Source: Maribacter cobaltidurans (lineage in GTDB: Bacteria; Bacteroidota; Bacteroidia; Flavobacteriales; Flavobacteriaceae). Taken from it: a DNA stretch of 64,000 nt. A model generated the notes under the pieces. It worked only from the letters and a program-made list of their open reading frames with translations, had not been told where the DNA came from and searched no databases. Location of the stretch: the NCBI RefSeq assembly GCF_002269385.1, contig NZ_CP022957.1, forward strand, positions 124,001 to 188,000, given 5' to 3'. The stretch's first letter is position 1, and each line of letters starts with the position of its first letter. Positions 26,920-36,159 of the stretch are shown piece by piece. Made by a program: the position numbers and the translations under genes.

Positions 26920-29900
26920 CTATTGTCTCCTTAGAATGATTCGCTTGGAAATAGGATCCTGGTTATTCAAGACAAGCGTAACTACATATATCTCATTGGG
27001 CAATATGTCCAAATCTATACGATAAACCCCAGCTCCTTGCAGTAATGCAGCAGGTTGATATTGTCTTATGAGCCTACCAGCAGAGTCATGTAACATAAAA
27101 CCTACTATATCCTCAGGAGCCACCGCACCATTGAGGGTTACTTCCACAAAATCCGATGATGGGTTGGGGGATACAATCATTTCCAATTCCTCTTCTTCTA
27201 AAGTCTCATTGGCCTCCACAACAATTTCCAACTCTGCAGTACCCACAGCACCATTATCGTCCGTTGCTACCAAGACTACAGTGTAGGTTCCTTCGGTAGT
27301 AAACTCATAGCTTGGATTCGGTTCCGTTGAAGTTCCTCCATCACCAAAGTCCCATGCAAAGGATGCGATTCCCGTATCATCCGTTGTTCCGCTACTAGAA
27401 AACTGAACGGTGAACGGAGCTGGTCCAGAAAGTACATCTGCAGCTGCCACAGCTATAGGTGCAGCGTTATCAACGGTTACCGTTATCGTCAAAGTTGCAC
27501 TGTCTAAAGCTCCAGCGGCATCGGTCACTATAAGAGTTACCTCATAGGTACCTTCACTATCAAAGGTATAAGTAGGATTTATATCCGTAGAAGTACCGTT
27601 ACCATCACCAAAATCCCATTCATAAGATTCAATTCCTACATCATCCGTTGAATCACTTCCGGTAAATTGTACAGTTAAGGGAGCTGTCCCTGTTGAAACA
27701 TCCGAAGAAATGACCGCTACCGGAGCTTCATTGCCTTGGGTAACCGTAATGGTAAGGCTAGCTTCATCGGTTAGACCTTCTGCATCGGTGACCGTTAAGG
27801 TAGCCGTATAAACACCTTCAATCAGGTACTCATATATTGGGTCGGCCTGTGTTGATGTTCCCCCGTCCCCGAAATCCCATGAATACGAAGCTATTCCATT
27901 ATCATCGGTAGAGTTGCTACCCATAAATTGAACCGATAACGGAGCTGCTCCACCGGACACATTGGAGGATGCAAAAGCAACGGGAGCATCATTCCCTTGT
28001 GTAACCGTAATGGTTAAACTGGTCTCATCCGTGCGACCTTCAGCATCTGAAACCGTAAGTGTGACCATATAAACGCCATCATTAGTGTATTCATATATAG
28101 GATCTGCAACTGTAGATGCCCCACCATCACCAAAGTCCCATGCATAAGAAGCGATGCCTACATCATCTGTTGAACCACTGCCAGTAAACTGAACTAACAA
28201 GGGAGCCGACCCTTCATCAACGTCTGAATCCGCAATAGCTGTTGGCCTTCCATTTCCATTTACGGTAATACTTTGTGTTACCGTATCCTCCTTGCCATCA
28301 GCATCGGTTACCGTTAAACTTACGTCATACGTACCAGATTGAAAGTATTCATAAATTGGATTTGCCTCTGTTGAGGTATTACCATCACCAAAATCCCAAA
28401 GGTATCCGGCTATTCCCATATCGTCCGAACTTCCAGCACTATCAAAAGTAACCTCCAATTCCGTAACGGTATAATCAAATGCACTTTCGGGAGCTCCGGC
28501 ATCCGGTAAGTATTGTATTAAAGTAGCTTTTGTTTGTGTAGCACTGTCATCAATACTATTGGAAATACCACCACGTCCACGTAGATGAATACTCACTAAG
28601 TCATTGGTGCCATCGCTATAGACCTGAACACGAAGACCATCAATCTCAATTGGGGTCTGGGCTATTCCTCCCCATTCATAAATACCCGCATCAATCCAAC
28701 TCCCTTGACCTTCGTCAAGAATTGTCCACGTATTTCCTACCCTGTAACTAATTCTCCATAAAGAGTTAGGTTGGGGTTGATTAGGATAAACACCACCAAA
28801 GGTTATGTAATTTACATATTTACGCGATGCCCAATCTACTTGCCATTGAAACCCATCTTCTGGGCCGGGTGTACCCAAATTTTGATTGACTGCAACACCA
28901 TACTCATTGTATGCAGTTTTTACAAAATAATCATCCCTACCCGGGTCATATAAAATTGCCTGCGGCGTACCTCTACCTCCATTGGTTACAGACCCACTAA
29001 GAATAGCATCTTGGGCAAGTCCCAAATTAATTCCTGCATTTGGAGCATTCGTTGCCACATCGCTTGTTGCTATTATCGTTACCGAAGCTTGATCTGTTAA
29101 GCCTTCTCCATCCGTTACCGTTAGGGTAGCCAGATACGTACCTGGGCTTAGATAAACGTGTGTAGGGTCAGGCTCCGTAGAAGTGCTACCATCACCAAAA
29201 TCCCAAACATAAGAAACGATACCTACATCATCCGTGGAATTACTACCCGTGAAATTTTCAGAAAGTGGTGCTGCACCGGTAATCAAACTTGTCCCAATAA
29301 CCGCTATAGGAGCCTCGTTTGCAGGATTTCCAACAAAGATATCCGCTGAGGATGTATCGCTGATACCATCTCCATCCGTTACCATTAAATAAACTGTATA
29401 GGTGCCCGAGGTAGCATACGTATGCACTGGATTTACATCCGTAGAGGTGCTTCCATCACCAAAATCCCAGGCATAAGAAACGATTCCTATGTCATCCGAA
29501 CTGTTGGAAGAGTCAAAAGTAACATCCAAATCGTTGATGGTATAATCAAAAACACTTTCAGGTGCTCCTGTTTCGGGCAAATACTGGATCAGTGTGGCCT
29601 TGGGCTGCGTACCACTATCGTTGACAACATTGGAAACGCCACCACGACCTCTTAAGTGAATACTAACCAATTCATTTATACCATCACTGTAAACCTGTAC
29701 CCTAAGTCCGTCTATTTCAATAGGAACCTGAGTAGGACCTCCCCATTCATAGATACCCGAATTCAGCCATCCACCCTGGCCTTCTTCCAAGGTAACCCAA
29801 GAATTGCCCACTCTATAGGAGATACGCCACAATGAATTCGATTGAGGCTGATTAGGATAAACGCCCCCAAAAGTGATATAATTAACTTGTTTACGGTCTA

Positions 29901-32900
29901 CCCAATCCACTTGCCAACGGAATCCATCATCTATCCCCGGAGTCCCTAAACTTTCATTTCTTAGTACGCCATACTCATTGAAATCGGTTTTAATAAAATA
30001 ATCGTCTTTTGAGGGGTCGTACAAAATATGTTGGGGCGTTCCACGACCATTTTCTACATTACCACCCACTAAAGCGTCTGGAACCAAGGCCAGGTTTAAT
30101 CCTGGGTTTGGTGTGTTATTCACAACGCCACTGGAAACTACTATGGTAAGGGTTTCTGAGGCCCAATTCCCATCCCCGTCCGTAACCGTAAGTATAGCAT
30201 TATAAGTTCCGGGTACCGTATAGGAATAATTTGGGTCTGCTCCAGTTGCCGTTCCACCGTCACCAAAATCCCAGGCATAAGAAACCACCCCTATATCATC
30301 GGTTGAATTACTGCCTGTAAATTGAATGGATAAAGGAGCTAATCCTACATTAACATTGGATGATGCCAACGCAACAGGAAGACTATTGTCCACCGTTACA
30401 GTTACTTGTTGAGAAGTTGTATCACTTAACCCGTCAATATCGGTAACGGTTAAAGAAACAGTGTACACCCCGGCCTCTGCGTAGGTATGCGAAGGATTTG
30501 CCATAGTAGAACCATTGCCATCCCCAAAATCCCAGGTAAAGGATTCTATTCCCAAGTTATCAGAACTATTAGAGGAGTCAAATGATACGTTCAAATTGTC
30601 TACCACATAGGAGAAGGCACTCTCTGGCGCACCTGTATCCGGTAGATATTGTATCAAGGTAGCTTTTGGCTCTGTTATACTGTCATCAAGTCTATTGGAA
30701 ATACCTCCTCGGCCCCTTAAATGTATACTAACCAAATCATTGGTTCCATCACTGTACATCTGGACTCGTAAGCCATCGATTTCGATAGGGGTTTCTGTTG
30801 AGCTTCCCCATTCATAAATCCCACTGTTAAGCCATCCTCCCTGTCCTTCTTCTAAAATAGTCCAGTCATTACCTACTCGATAGCTTATCCTCCATAAGGA
30901 ATTAGGCTGTGGCTGATTAGGAAATACTCCACCAAAGGTGATGTAATTAACTAGTTTGGGAGTAATCCAATCCACTTGCCAATTGAATCCTTCCCCAACC
31001 GGTGGGGTTCCCAAATTTGCATTACGAGCAACTCCATATTCATTAAAATCAGTAGGCTGAAAGTAATTGTCGATAGAAGGGTCGTATAGAATATCCTCAG
31101 GGGCACCACGACCGTCCATTGCATTACCATTTACATAGGCATCTGGTAACAAGGCCAGGTTGATACCTGCATTTGGAGTATTATCTGCGTTACCTCCCGA
31201 AGCTATAATAATAACTGAAGTCGAATCTGAATTTCCATCAACATCCGTCACCGTTAAAGTCGCAATATATTGTCCTGGAAGATTATATATGTAAGCCGGA
31301 TCAGCTTCTGTGGAGCTTCCACCATCCCCAAAATCCCATGCATACGATGTAATACCCACATCATCCGTAGAATTGCTACCATTAAATTGAACATTAAAAG
31401 GAGCCGAACCGGAGGATACATCACTTGACACCACGGCCACTGGAATTGCCGGAATACCATCCACGGTAATATCCTGTGATCTATCATCTGTAAGTCCATC
31501 ATTATCGGTCACTGTTAGGATTACCGTATATGTTCCCGGAGCGGCATAGTTATGTATTGGATTGGAAACCGTAGATGTATTTCCATCACCAAAATCCCAA
31601 TTGTATGAATCTATTGTACCATCTGAATCACTACTTCCGGAAGAGTCGAAAGTTACCTCCAAATCATTTGCCGTATAGGTAAAATCGCTTGTAGGGGCAC
31701 CTTTATCCGGTAAATACTGAATTAAAGTTGCCTTAGGCTCTGTATTACTATCGTCTGTACTATTGGAAACACCTCCCCTACCTCGAAGATGAATACTTAC
31801 CAAATCGTTCGTTCCGTCACTATAAATCTGTACGCGAAGTCCATCTATTTGAATTGGAGTCTCGGTTGACCCTCCCCATTCATAAATACCACTATCTAGC
31901 CATCCACCTTGACCTTCTTCCAATATTGTCCAAGTGTTTCCAGAACGATAACTTATTCTCCATAACGTATTTGGCTGCGGTTGATTTGGAAAAACTCCTC
32001 CAAAAGTTATATAGTTTACCATTTTAGAGGAAATCCAATCAACCCTCCAAGTAAAAGCGTCTTGAATACCAACGGTACCAAGGTTTTCTTGATAGGCCAC
32101 CCCATATTCATTAAATGGAGTTGCTTGAAAATAGTCATTAGTGGTTGGATCAAACAAAATATCCTTAGGTACGCCCCTTCCACCTTCTACACTTCCTTGT
32201 ACTATAGCATCGGATAAAAGTGCCAGATTTATGGAAGCGTTTGCAGTATTGTCCACAGTGCCACCGGTAATGATCATGTCAATGGATACACTCCCAATTT
32301 GTCCGTCCCCATCAGTAACCGTTAATGTAGCAGTATACTGCCCAGGGGTTGTATATATATATGAGGGATCTGCCGCTGTAGAAGTACCTCCATCGCCAAA
32401 GTCCCAAGCATAAGATACAACTCCTTGATCATCAGTGGAATTACTACCGGTAAACTGAATGGATAAGGGTGCATTACCTATAGTACTATCTGAAGTAGCA
32501 ACCGCTGTTGGCGGAGCGTTCAACTGATTGATCCATGCTTCGAGCAATGCCACACCTTCCTCGTCCACTTGGCCCTTGGCCAAAGGGGGCATCATAACCC
32601 CGGGCGTGGTGCTATTGGTTCTATGGTAGATCTGCGACTTGGACGCATCCCCTGCATAGACTATCCTCTGGTCCGATGGCATCGCCGATACTATTTCCGT
32701 GACGTTCGAGGTCAAAAGGCCAGTCTCCGCAAGGCTGTTCATCAACCTCAGGTCGAACTGCGGGCGCAGATCGTTCGCGGGCTGGTGGCAGTAGGCACAG
32801 TTCAGGTCCATGTAGGAACGTGCCTTTTCCTCCAATCCGGCATTCGGGTCGTTGATCGAGGTGTGGGTCAGGAAATTGTCCGTGTCCGCGTCCGTTATCG

Positions 32901-34920
32901 TCTGGTCCAATATCCCCAAGTGGCTCAAGGTAACCAATTGGTTCGCCGATACACCATTGGGATCATGCTGAGAATAATCGTAGTCGCTGTTCAAATAGCG
33001 TGTCCTGGGGCCCAAGGTACCCTGGGAGGCGGGGTTGTGGCAATTCAAACATTCGTTCGTGGACGGGTAGCGCCAGGTTATTTCCTCGTTCGTTGTTTCG
33101 TTTATCGTAAGGGCCTCGCTCAGACCCGTACTCATGTCCACCAAGAAAGCTTCCGTCTCGGCCTGGTTCCAGTTGTAGGACAAGAAGGTCCAGTTGCCGT
33201 TGCTGTTTTTAATGGAAAAACGTGTCTCTATCTTCTTGGTCGTACTTATACCATTGGCGTCCACAATGGGGTAATCAAAATGTTTTATTAGTACGGAACC
33301 CACAGGGAATACCCAGGTGCCGTCCTCTGAATATTGGATAGGTTGCGGGGTACCCATAGGATTAGGTACCGCCAACCATCGTTTCTTGTAGGCCCCGTCC
33401 GACCAGAAGGGATCGATCATCTCGTAGGGAACGAATCCATCGGCAACGATAAGGTTCTGTAAGTCCGTAAAGGCGCCCGTAGCTGTCAAGGTCTGTGGCA
33501 TACCGCTGGTCACGCCGGGCTCCACGAACCGGTAAAGTGGCACGTTGTTCCCTTGGGTCAGGTAGAAGATGTCACCATTGGCGTTCTCCCCGAAGGAAAT
33601 GGGCCTTCCTGGCAAAGTGCCCAGGGTCTCGTAATCCCCGCTGACGATGTCAACCGAAAATATCTTCCGGGTACCCCAGTCGGCAGTTATGAACTTGCCA
33701 TTGAAAGCAGTGAACTCCGTACCCCTGTATACATGTCCACCGATAATGGAAACGGCGTCCGTACGGTCAAATTCGGTCAAGGGGCCTTCATGGGGCATAT
33801 TGTCAAGCATCGAAATACCACAGTCGTAGTTTGGTGGAGGGTCGTTGCCCTCCCAGATAGGCCACCCATAGTTCTTCCCGGCAGAGACCACGTTGATCTC
33901 ATCGTGGGTGCTCTCCCCTACATCGCCGATATAAAGTTCACCTGTCTGGGAGTCCTTGCTCATCCTATGAGGACTACGGATGCCCAACGTATAATATTCC
34001 TCGAAGGTAGCACCCGTAGGGCTCTGGAAGGGATTGTCGTCCGGTATAAAATAGAACTGGCCCGTAATCTCGTCCGTCTCCCCCGTATCCTGCGGCATTG
34101 TCCGTATCGGGGCATGGCCCGTCGAAGGGTTCATGTCGACATCGATCCGTAGCACACCGCCGTCCAAATTGTCCGTAATGTCCTGCGCGCTCACGGCACG
34201 GCCCTGTTCCCCGGTGGCCACATAAAGATACCCGTCGTTGCCGAATTCCATCGCACCCCCACGGTGGGTCGAGTTCAGCATGCGCCGCTTCATCAAGGTG
34301 ACCCTGGAGTTGGCAACAAAGGCCATCGTGGTCGGGTTCAACTCGAAACGCTCGAGGTTCAAGTAATTGCCATGAAACTCGTCGTTGAAACAGCCGAAGG
34401 TGCCCGAAGCACCGCCACCTACACCTGCGGCAGGGTTGCCCGAGTCCGTAGTGTAATAAATATAAACATAGTTGTTACCTGCCGTCCCAAAGTTTGGATG
34501 TAGTTCCAATCCCAAAAGACCGCCGTCCCAGACTTCCTTGACCCCGTTGACAGGAATCGCATCCCCCACCTCTGCCGAAAAGTCAACGAGTAGATTCTTT
34601 GTAGGGTTGGCGACATCGTCCATCCAATAGATCTTTCCGTCCAGCTGGCCGATGACGATCCGTGACTGGCCGGGCACGGGGGTAAAGGTCAGGGGCCAGT
34701 CGAACCGTACGTTTCCATAGGCCTCTTCGTAGGGCTCGTCGCTAAGGTCCACGTCCGGGAAGTTCCCGTTCAGAAAACCGCCGATCGGCTCCGTGCCCGT
34801 AAGGCCAGGTCCCAAAAACATGGGCGAAAAGGCAAGGACGAGGACGCCCAGAAAAAGAACCATTATCGTAGCGGTCCAATTCTTAATTTTTTTTGACAGG
34901 GGAAGGTAATTTTTTTTCAT
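26920..34920 (-). CDS. Giant secreted PQQ-dehydrogenase/dihaem cytochrome/PKD/discoidin-like protein with type IX sorting domain
   Basis: A 2,666-residue predicted surface protein. A signal or anchor helix lies at about 17-36. Residues about 50-490 form a glucose/sorbosone-dehydrogenase propeller (HRGGAMEFGNDGYLYVATGE, GIRSPHRM, EINVVSAGKNYGWP). Residues about 500-800 match the SO2930-type dihaem cytochrome family, with haem sites CLNCH at 624 and CAYCH at 708 and a MPPLAKG segment as possible Met ligand. Then come one PKD, four units of [discoidin-like domain, PKD, PKD], three more PKDs (12 WDFGDG motifs in all) and a C-terminal sorting domain (MIVSPNPSSD). It is likely exported by Sec and the type IX system and oxidises sugars or alcohols at the cell surface. 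The enzymatic 2.4 kb is visibly GC-richer than the repeats. It is monocistronic. Confidence 0.88.
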   Translation of the reverse strand: MKKNYLPLSKKIKNWTATIMVLFLGVLVLAFSPMFLGPGLTGTEPIGGFLNGNFPDVDLSDEPYEEAYGNVRFDWPLTFTPVPGQSRIVIGQLDGKIYWMDDVANPTKNLLVDFSAEVGDAIPVNGVKEVWDGGLLGLELHPNFGTAGNNYVYIYYTTDSGNPAAGVGGGASGTFGCFNDEFHGNYLNLERFELNPTTMAFVANSRVTLMKRRMLNSTHRGGAMEFGNDGYLYVATGEQGRAVSAQDITDNLDGGVLRIDVDMNPSTGHAPIRTMPQDTGETDEITGQFYFIPDDNPFQSPTGATFEEYYTLGIRSPHRMSKDSQTGELYIGDVGESTHDEINVVSAGKNYGWPIWEGNDPPPNYDCGISMLDNMPHEGPLTEFDRTDAVSIIGGHVYRGTEFTAFNGKFITADWGTRKIFSVDIVSGDYETLGTLPGRPISFGENANGDIFYLTQGNNVPLYRFVEPGVTSGMPQTLTATGAFTDLQNLIVADGFVPYEMIDPFWSDGAYKKRWLAVPNPMGTPQPIQYSEDGTWVFPVGSVLIKHFDYPIVDANGISTTKKIETRFSIKNSNGNWTFLSYNWNQAETEAFLVDMSTGLSEALTINETTNEEITWRYPSTNECLNCHNPASQGTLGPRTRYLNSDYDYSQHDPNGVSANQLVTLSHLGILDQTITDADTDNFLTHTSINDPNAGLEEKARSYMDLNCAYCHQPANDLRPQFDLRLMNSLAETGLLTSNVTEIVSAMPSDQRIVYAGDASKSQIYHRTNSTTPGVMMPPLAKGQVDEEGVALLEAWINQLNAPPTAVATSDSTIGNAPLSIQFTGSNSTDDQGVVSYAWDFGDGGTSTAADPSYIYTTPGQYTATLTVTDGDGQIGSVSIDMIITGGTVDNTANASINLALLSDAIVQGSVEGGRGVPKDILFDPTTNDYFQATPFNEYGVAYQENLGTVGIQDAFTWRVDWISSKMVNYITFGGVFPNQPQPNTLWRISYRSGNTWTILEEGQGGWLDSGIYEWGGSTETPIQIDGLRVQIYSDGTNDLVSIHLRGRGGVSNSTDDSNTEPKATLIQYLPDKGAPTSDFTYTANDLEVTFDSSGSSDSDGTIDSYNWDFGDGNTSTVSNPIHNYAAPGTYTVILTVTDNDGLTDDRSQDITVDGIPAIPVAVVSSDVSSGSAPFNVQFNGSNSTDDVGITSYAWDFGDGGSSTEADPAYIYNLPGQYIATLTVTDVDGNSDSTSVIIIASGGNADNTPNAGINLALLPDAYVNGNAMDGRGAPEDILYDPSIDNYFQPTDFNEYGVARNANLGTPPVGEGFNWQVDWITPKLVNYITFGGVFPNQPQPNSLWRISYRVGNDWTILEEGQGGWLNSGIYEWGSSTETPIEIDGLRVQMYSDGTNDLVSIHLRGRGGISNRLDDSITEPKATLIQYLPDTGAPESAFSYVVDNLNVSFDSSNSSDNLGIESFTWDFGDGNGSTMANPSHTYAEAGVYTVSLTVTDIDGLSDTTSQQVTVTVDNSLPVALASSNVNVGLAPLSIQFTGSNSTDDIGVVSYAWDFGDGGTATGADPNYSYTVPGTYNAILTVTDGDGNWASETLTIVVSSGVVNNTPNPGLNLALVPDALVGGNVENGRGTPQHILYDPSKDDYFIKTDFNEYGVLRNESLGTPGIDDGFRWQVDWVDRKQVNYITFGGVYPNQPQSNSLWRISYRVGNSWVTLEEGQGGWLNSGIYEWGGPTQVPIEIDGLRVQVYSDGINELVSIHLRGRGGVSNVVNDSGTQPKATLIQYLPETGAPESVFDYTINDLDVTFDSSNSSDDIGIVSYAWDFGDGSTSTDVNPVHTYATSGTYTVYLMVTDGDGISDTSSADIFVGNPANEAPIAVIGTSLITGAAPLSENFTGSNSTDDVGIVSYVWDFGDGSTSTEPDPTHVYLSPGTYLATLTVTDGEGLTDQASVTIIATSDVATNAPNAGINLGLAQDAILSGSVTNGGRGTPQAILYDPGRDDYFVKTAYNEYGVAVNQNLGTPGPEDGFQWQVDWASRKYVNYITFGGVYPNQPQPNSLWRISYRVGNTWTILDEGQGSWIDAGIYEWGGIAQTPIEIDGLRVQVYSDGTNDLVSIHLRGRGGISNSIDDSATQTKATLIQYLPDAGAPESAFDYTVTELEVTFDSAGSSDDMGIAGYLWDFGDGNTSTEANPIYEYFQSGTYDVSLTVTDADGKEDTVTQSITVNGNGRPTAIADSDVDEGSAPLLVQFTGSGSTDDVGIASYAWDFGDGGASTVADPIYEYTNDGVYMVTLTVSDAEGRTDETSLTITVTQGNDAPVAFASSNVSGGAAPLSVQFMGSNSTDDNGIASYSWDFGDGGTSTQADPIYEYLIEGVYTATLTVTDAEGLTDEASLTITVTQGNEAPVAVISSDVSTGTAPLTVQFTGSDSTDDVGIESYEWDFGDGNGTSTDINPTYTFDSEGTYEVTLIVTDAAGALDSATLTITVTVDNAAPIAVAAADVLSGPAPFTVQFSSSGTTDDTGIASFAWDFGDGGTSTEPNPSYEFTTEGTYTVVLVATDDNGAVGTAELEIVVEANETLEEEELEMIVSPNPSSDFVEVTLNGAVAPEDIVGFMLHDSAGRLIRQYQPAALLQGAGVYRIDLDILPNEIYVVTLVLNNQDPISKRIILRRQ
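28990..32256 (-). repeat. Four tandem ~356-codon [discoidin-like + 2 PKD] units inside the giant gene (starts of units)
   Basis: The same landmark (the INLAL/INLGL stretch) lies at 32221, 31153, 30088 and 29020, giving spacings of 1068, 1065 and 1068 bp. Each unit holds a domain of about 190 residues (NEYGV, VNYITFGGV, LWRISYR, EGQG, GIYEWG, IDGLRVQ, LVSIHLRGRGG) followed by two PKD domains. The last unit extends to about 28,240. DNA copies have diverged, so recent amplification is unlikely. Confidence 0.85.
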
Positions 34921-35391
34921 CAGGGCAATGCTAAAATTTAGTGCTTCTATAAACTAATCCACAAAAAAAAACTAATACGAGTGAAATACCATGTAATATC
35001 GTTTAACCGTCGGATAAAAACGTTTAATTTCGAGCCCGCAAATTTAAATTTTTCGATGCTCAAATACTACGTTAATCTGGGGACAAAACTTTAAAGTTAC
35101 TAACATTAAAAAGAACAAAACAGAAGGGAACATTTGGTACATGGAACTTTGGTTTCCAGATGTAAACCAAAAATTATCTTTATGTGGATTAATCTCACAA
35201 AATATATAATCCGAACAAGGAGTTAATCTAGCAACTGCCCTATGGAATTATAAAATACCACTTAAAATTAAAAGGAACCGAGTACGGAAATTAGAAATTT
35301 TTGACGTAAATTTTAAATTTGACGGTGGATGTTGTACTTTCCCAAAGTACCGAAACATTTGAACAATGAAGAATACAGTTACACTACTATC
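34921..35391. other. Divergent intergenic region upstream of the giant gene
   Basis: A 471-bp stretch separating two divergent genes. For the leftward gene the minus strand has TAAATTTG (35039-35046) with a TTG at 35061-35063; the 14-bp spacing is short for a Bacteroidota promoter and the leader would exceed 100 bases. For the rightward gene, TAAATTTG at 35314-35321 is listed separately. No coding content or strong hairpin was recognised. Confidence 0.4.
35314..35321 (+). promoter_or_regulatory. Candidate -7 element for the FnIII-like lipoprotein gene
   Basis: TAAATTTG matches TAnnTTTG and lies 70 bp before the chosen ATG at 35392. A TTG at 35301-35303 is too close (10 bp) for a normal -33 box. 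Placement downstream of position 35321 of the transcription start would support the ATG at 35392 over the earlier TTG-type start at 35329. Confidence 0.3.
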
Positions 35392-36078
35392 ATGAGAAAA
35401 AAACTAGTCATTTTTCTTTTTTTCACCATACTCTTAGGTTGTACGGCAGATAGTGATTTGGCTCAATTCCTAAATTCTAAAACTACAATAAACTTAATTT
35501 TTCCCGAAAATAATTCTGAGTGTAAAGAGGGCATAGCGTTATCAGCCTCCCAAACCGAACTGACGTTCCTATGGGAAGACAATAGCTTGGCGGAAGGTTA
35601 CCTTATGACCTTAACAAATCTAAACTCGCGCGAAGTTAGAGAGCTGGAAAGTAATGAAGCACAATTATCCGTTGTGATAGAAAGGGAAACCTCGTATTCA
35701 TGGAAGATAACCTCAGTTTCGAATCCGGATGAAATTCGTAGTGCTACATGGAGCTTTTTTAATGAAGGACCAGCACTGGACAACAGCCCTCCTTCACCAG
35801 CTACGGCCCTTTCACCTGTTACCGGAGCATCCATTTCAGCTACGAGTACCACGGTAAATCTTAGATGGAGCGCAGAAGATTCTGACAATGATATTGTTGG
35901 GTATGATCTTTATTTTGGGGATACCGAAAACCCCGCATTGTTTGAATCCGATTTACGGGATGCTAAATATGATGGCATACCTGTAGAATCAGGAGGCATA
36001 TACTATTGGAAAGTCGTCACAAAAGATAGTTTGGGTCAAGAATCTATTTCTCCAGTTTTTTCTTTTACGGTTGGATAG
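35392..36078 (+). CDS. Lipoprotein with two fibronectin-III-like domains
   Basis: A 228-residue predicted lipoprotein with signal MRKKLVIFLFFTILLGC (Cys17). Two beta-sandwich modules follow. The first (about 35-125) has LTFLWEDNSLAEGYLMTL and SYSWKITS. The second (about 135-227) has VNLRWSAEDSDNDIVGYDLYFG and GIYYWKVVTKDSLGQES. Both show the W and Y pattern of FnIII-like domains that occur in flavobacterial surface proteins. The frame extends upstream to 35329, but the signal peptide begins exactly at ATG 35392. Function is unknown; it is divergent from the giant dehydrogenase gene. Confidence 0.75.
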   Translation: MRKKLVIFLFFTILLGCTADSDLAQFLNSKTTINLIFPENNSECKEGIALSASQTELTFLWEDNSLAEGYLMTLTNLNSREVRELESNEAQLSVVIERETSYSWKITSVSNPDEIRSATWSFFNEGPALDNSPPSPATALSPVTGASISATSTTVNLRWSAEDSDNDIVGYDLYFGDTENPALFESDLRDAKYDGIPVESGGIYYWKVVTKDSLGQESISPVFSFTVG

Positions 36079-36108
36079 TGTTATTTGAGAAAAAAATGGT
36101 TTAAAATA

Positions 36109-36136
36109 AAAAACCGTCCCTTCCAGAACGGTTTTG
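36109..36136. terminator. Hairpin between convergent genes
   Basis: AAAACCGT and ACGGTTTT enclose a 10-base loop, 31 bp after the lipoprotein stop and 24 bp beyond the stop of the opposite OmpA-type gene. T/A runs lie on both sides, so it can serve both convergent transcripts. Confidence 0.65.
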
Positions 36137-36159
36137 AACATATTTTTTTAATAATTGTA

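Noticed and set aside
27400..32500. Regularly repeated sequence that might be a CRISPR-like or non-coding tandem array
   Set aside because: The period of about 1068 bp is a multiple of three, in frame, and encodes PKD and discoidin-like domains.
32569..33291. A 240-codon open frame on the plus strand inside the giant gene
   Set aside because: It lies antisense to the GC-rich cytochrome-domain part, where stop codons are scarce; the product is low-complexity (Val, Arg, Gly rich) and matches no family, while the minus strand carries clear motifs.
33553..34152. A 199-codon open frame on the plus strand
   Set aside because: Antisense to the propeller domain in the same GC-rich segment; no signal, motif or promoter.
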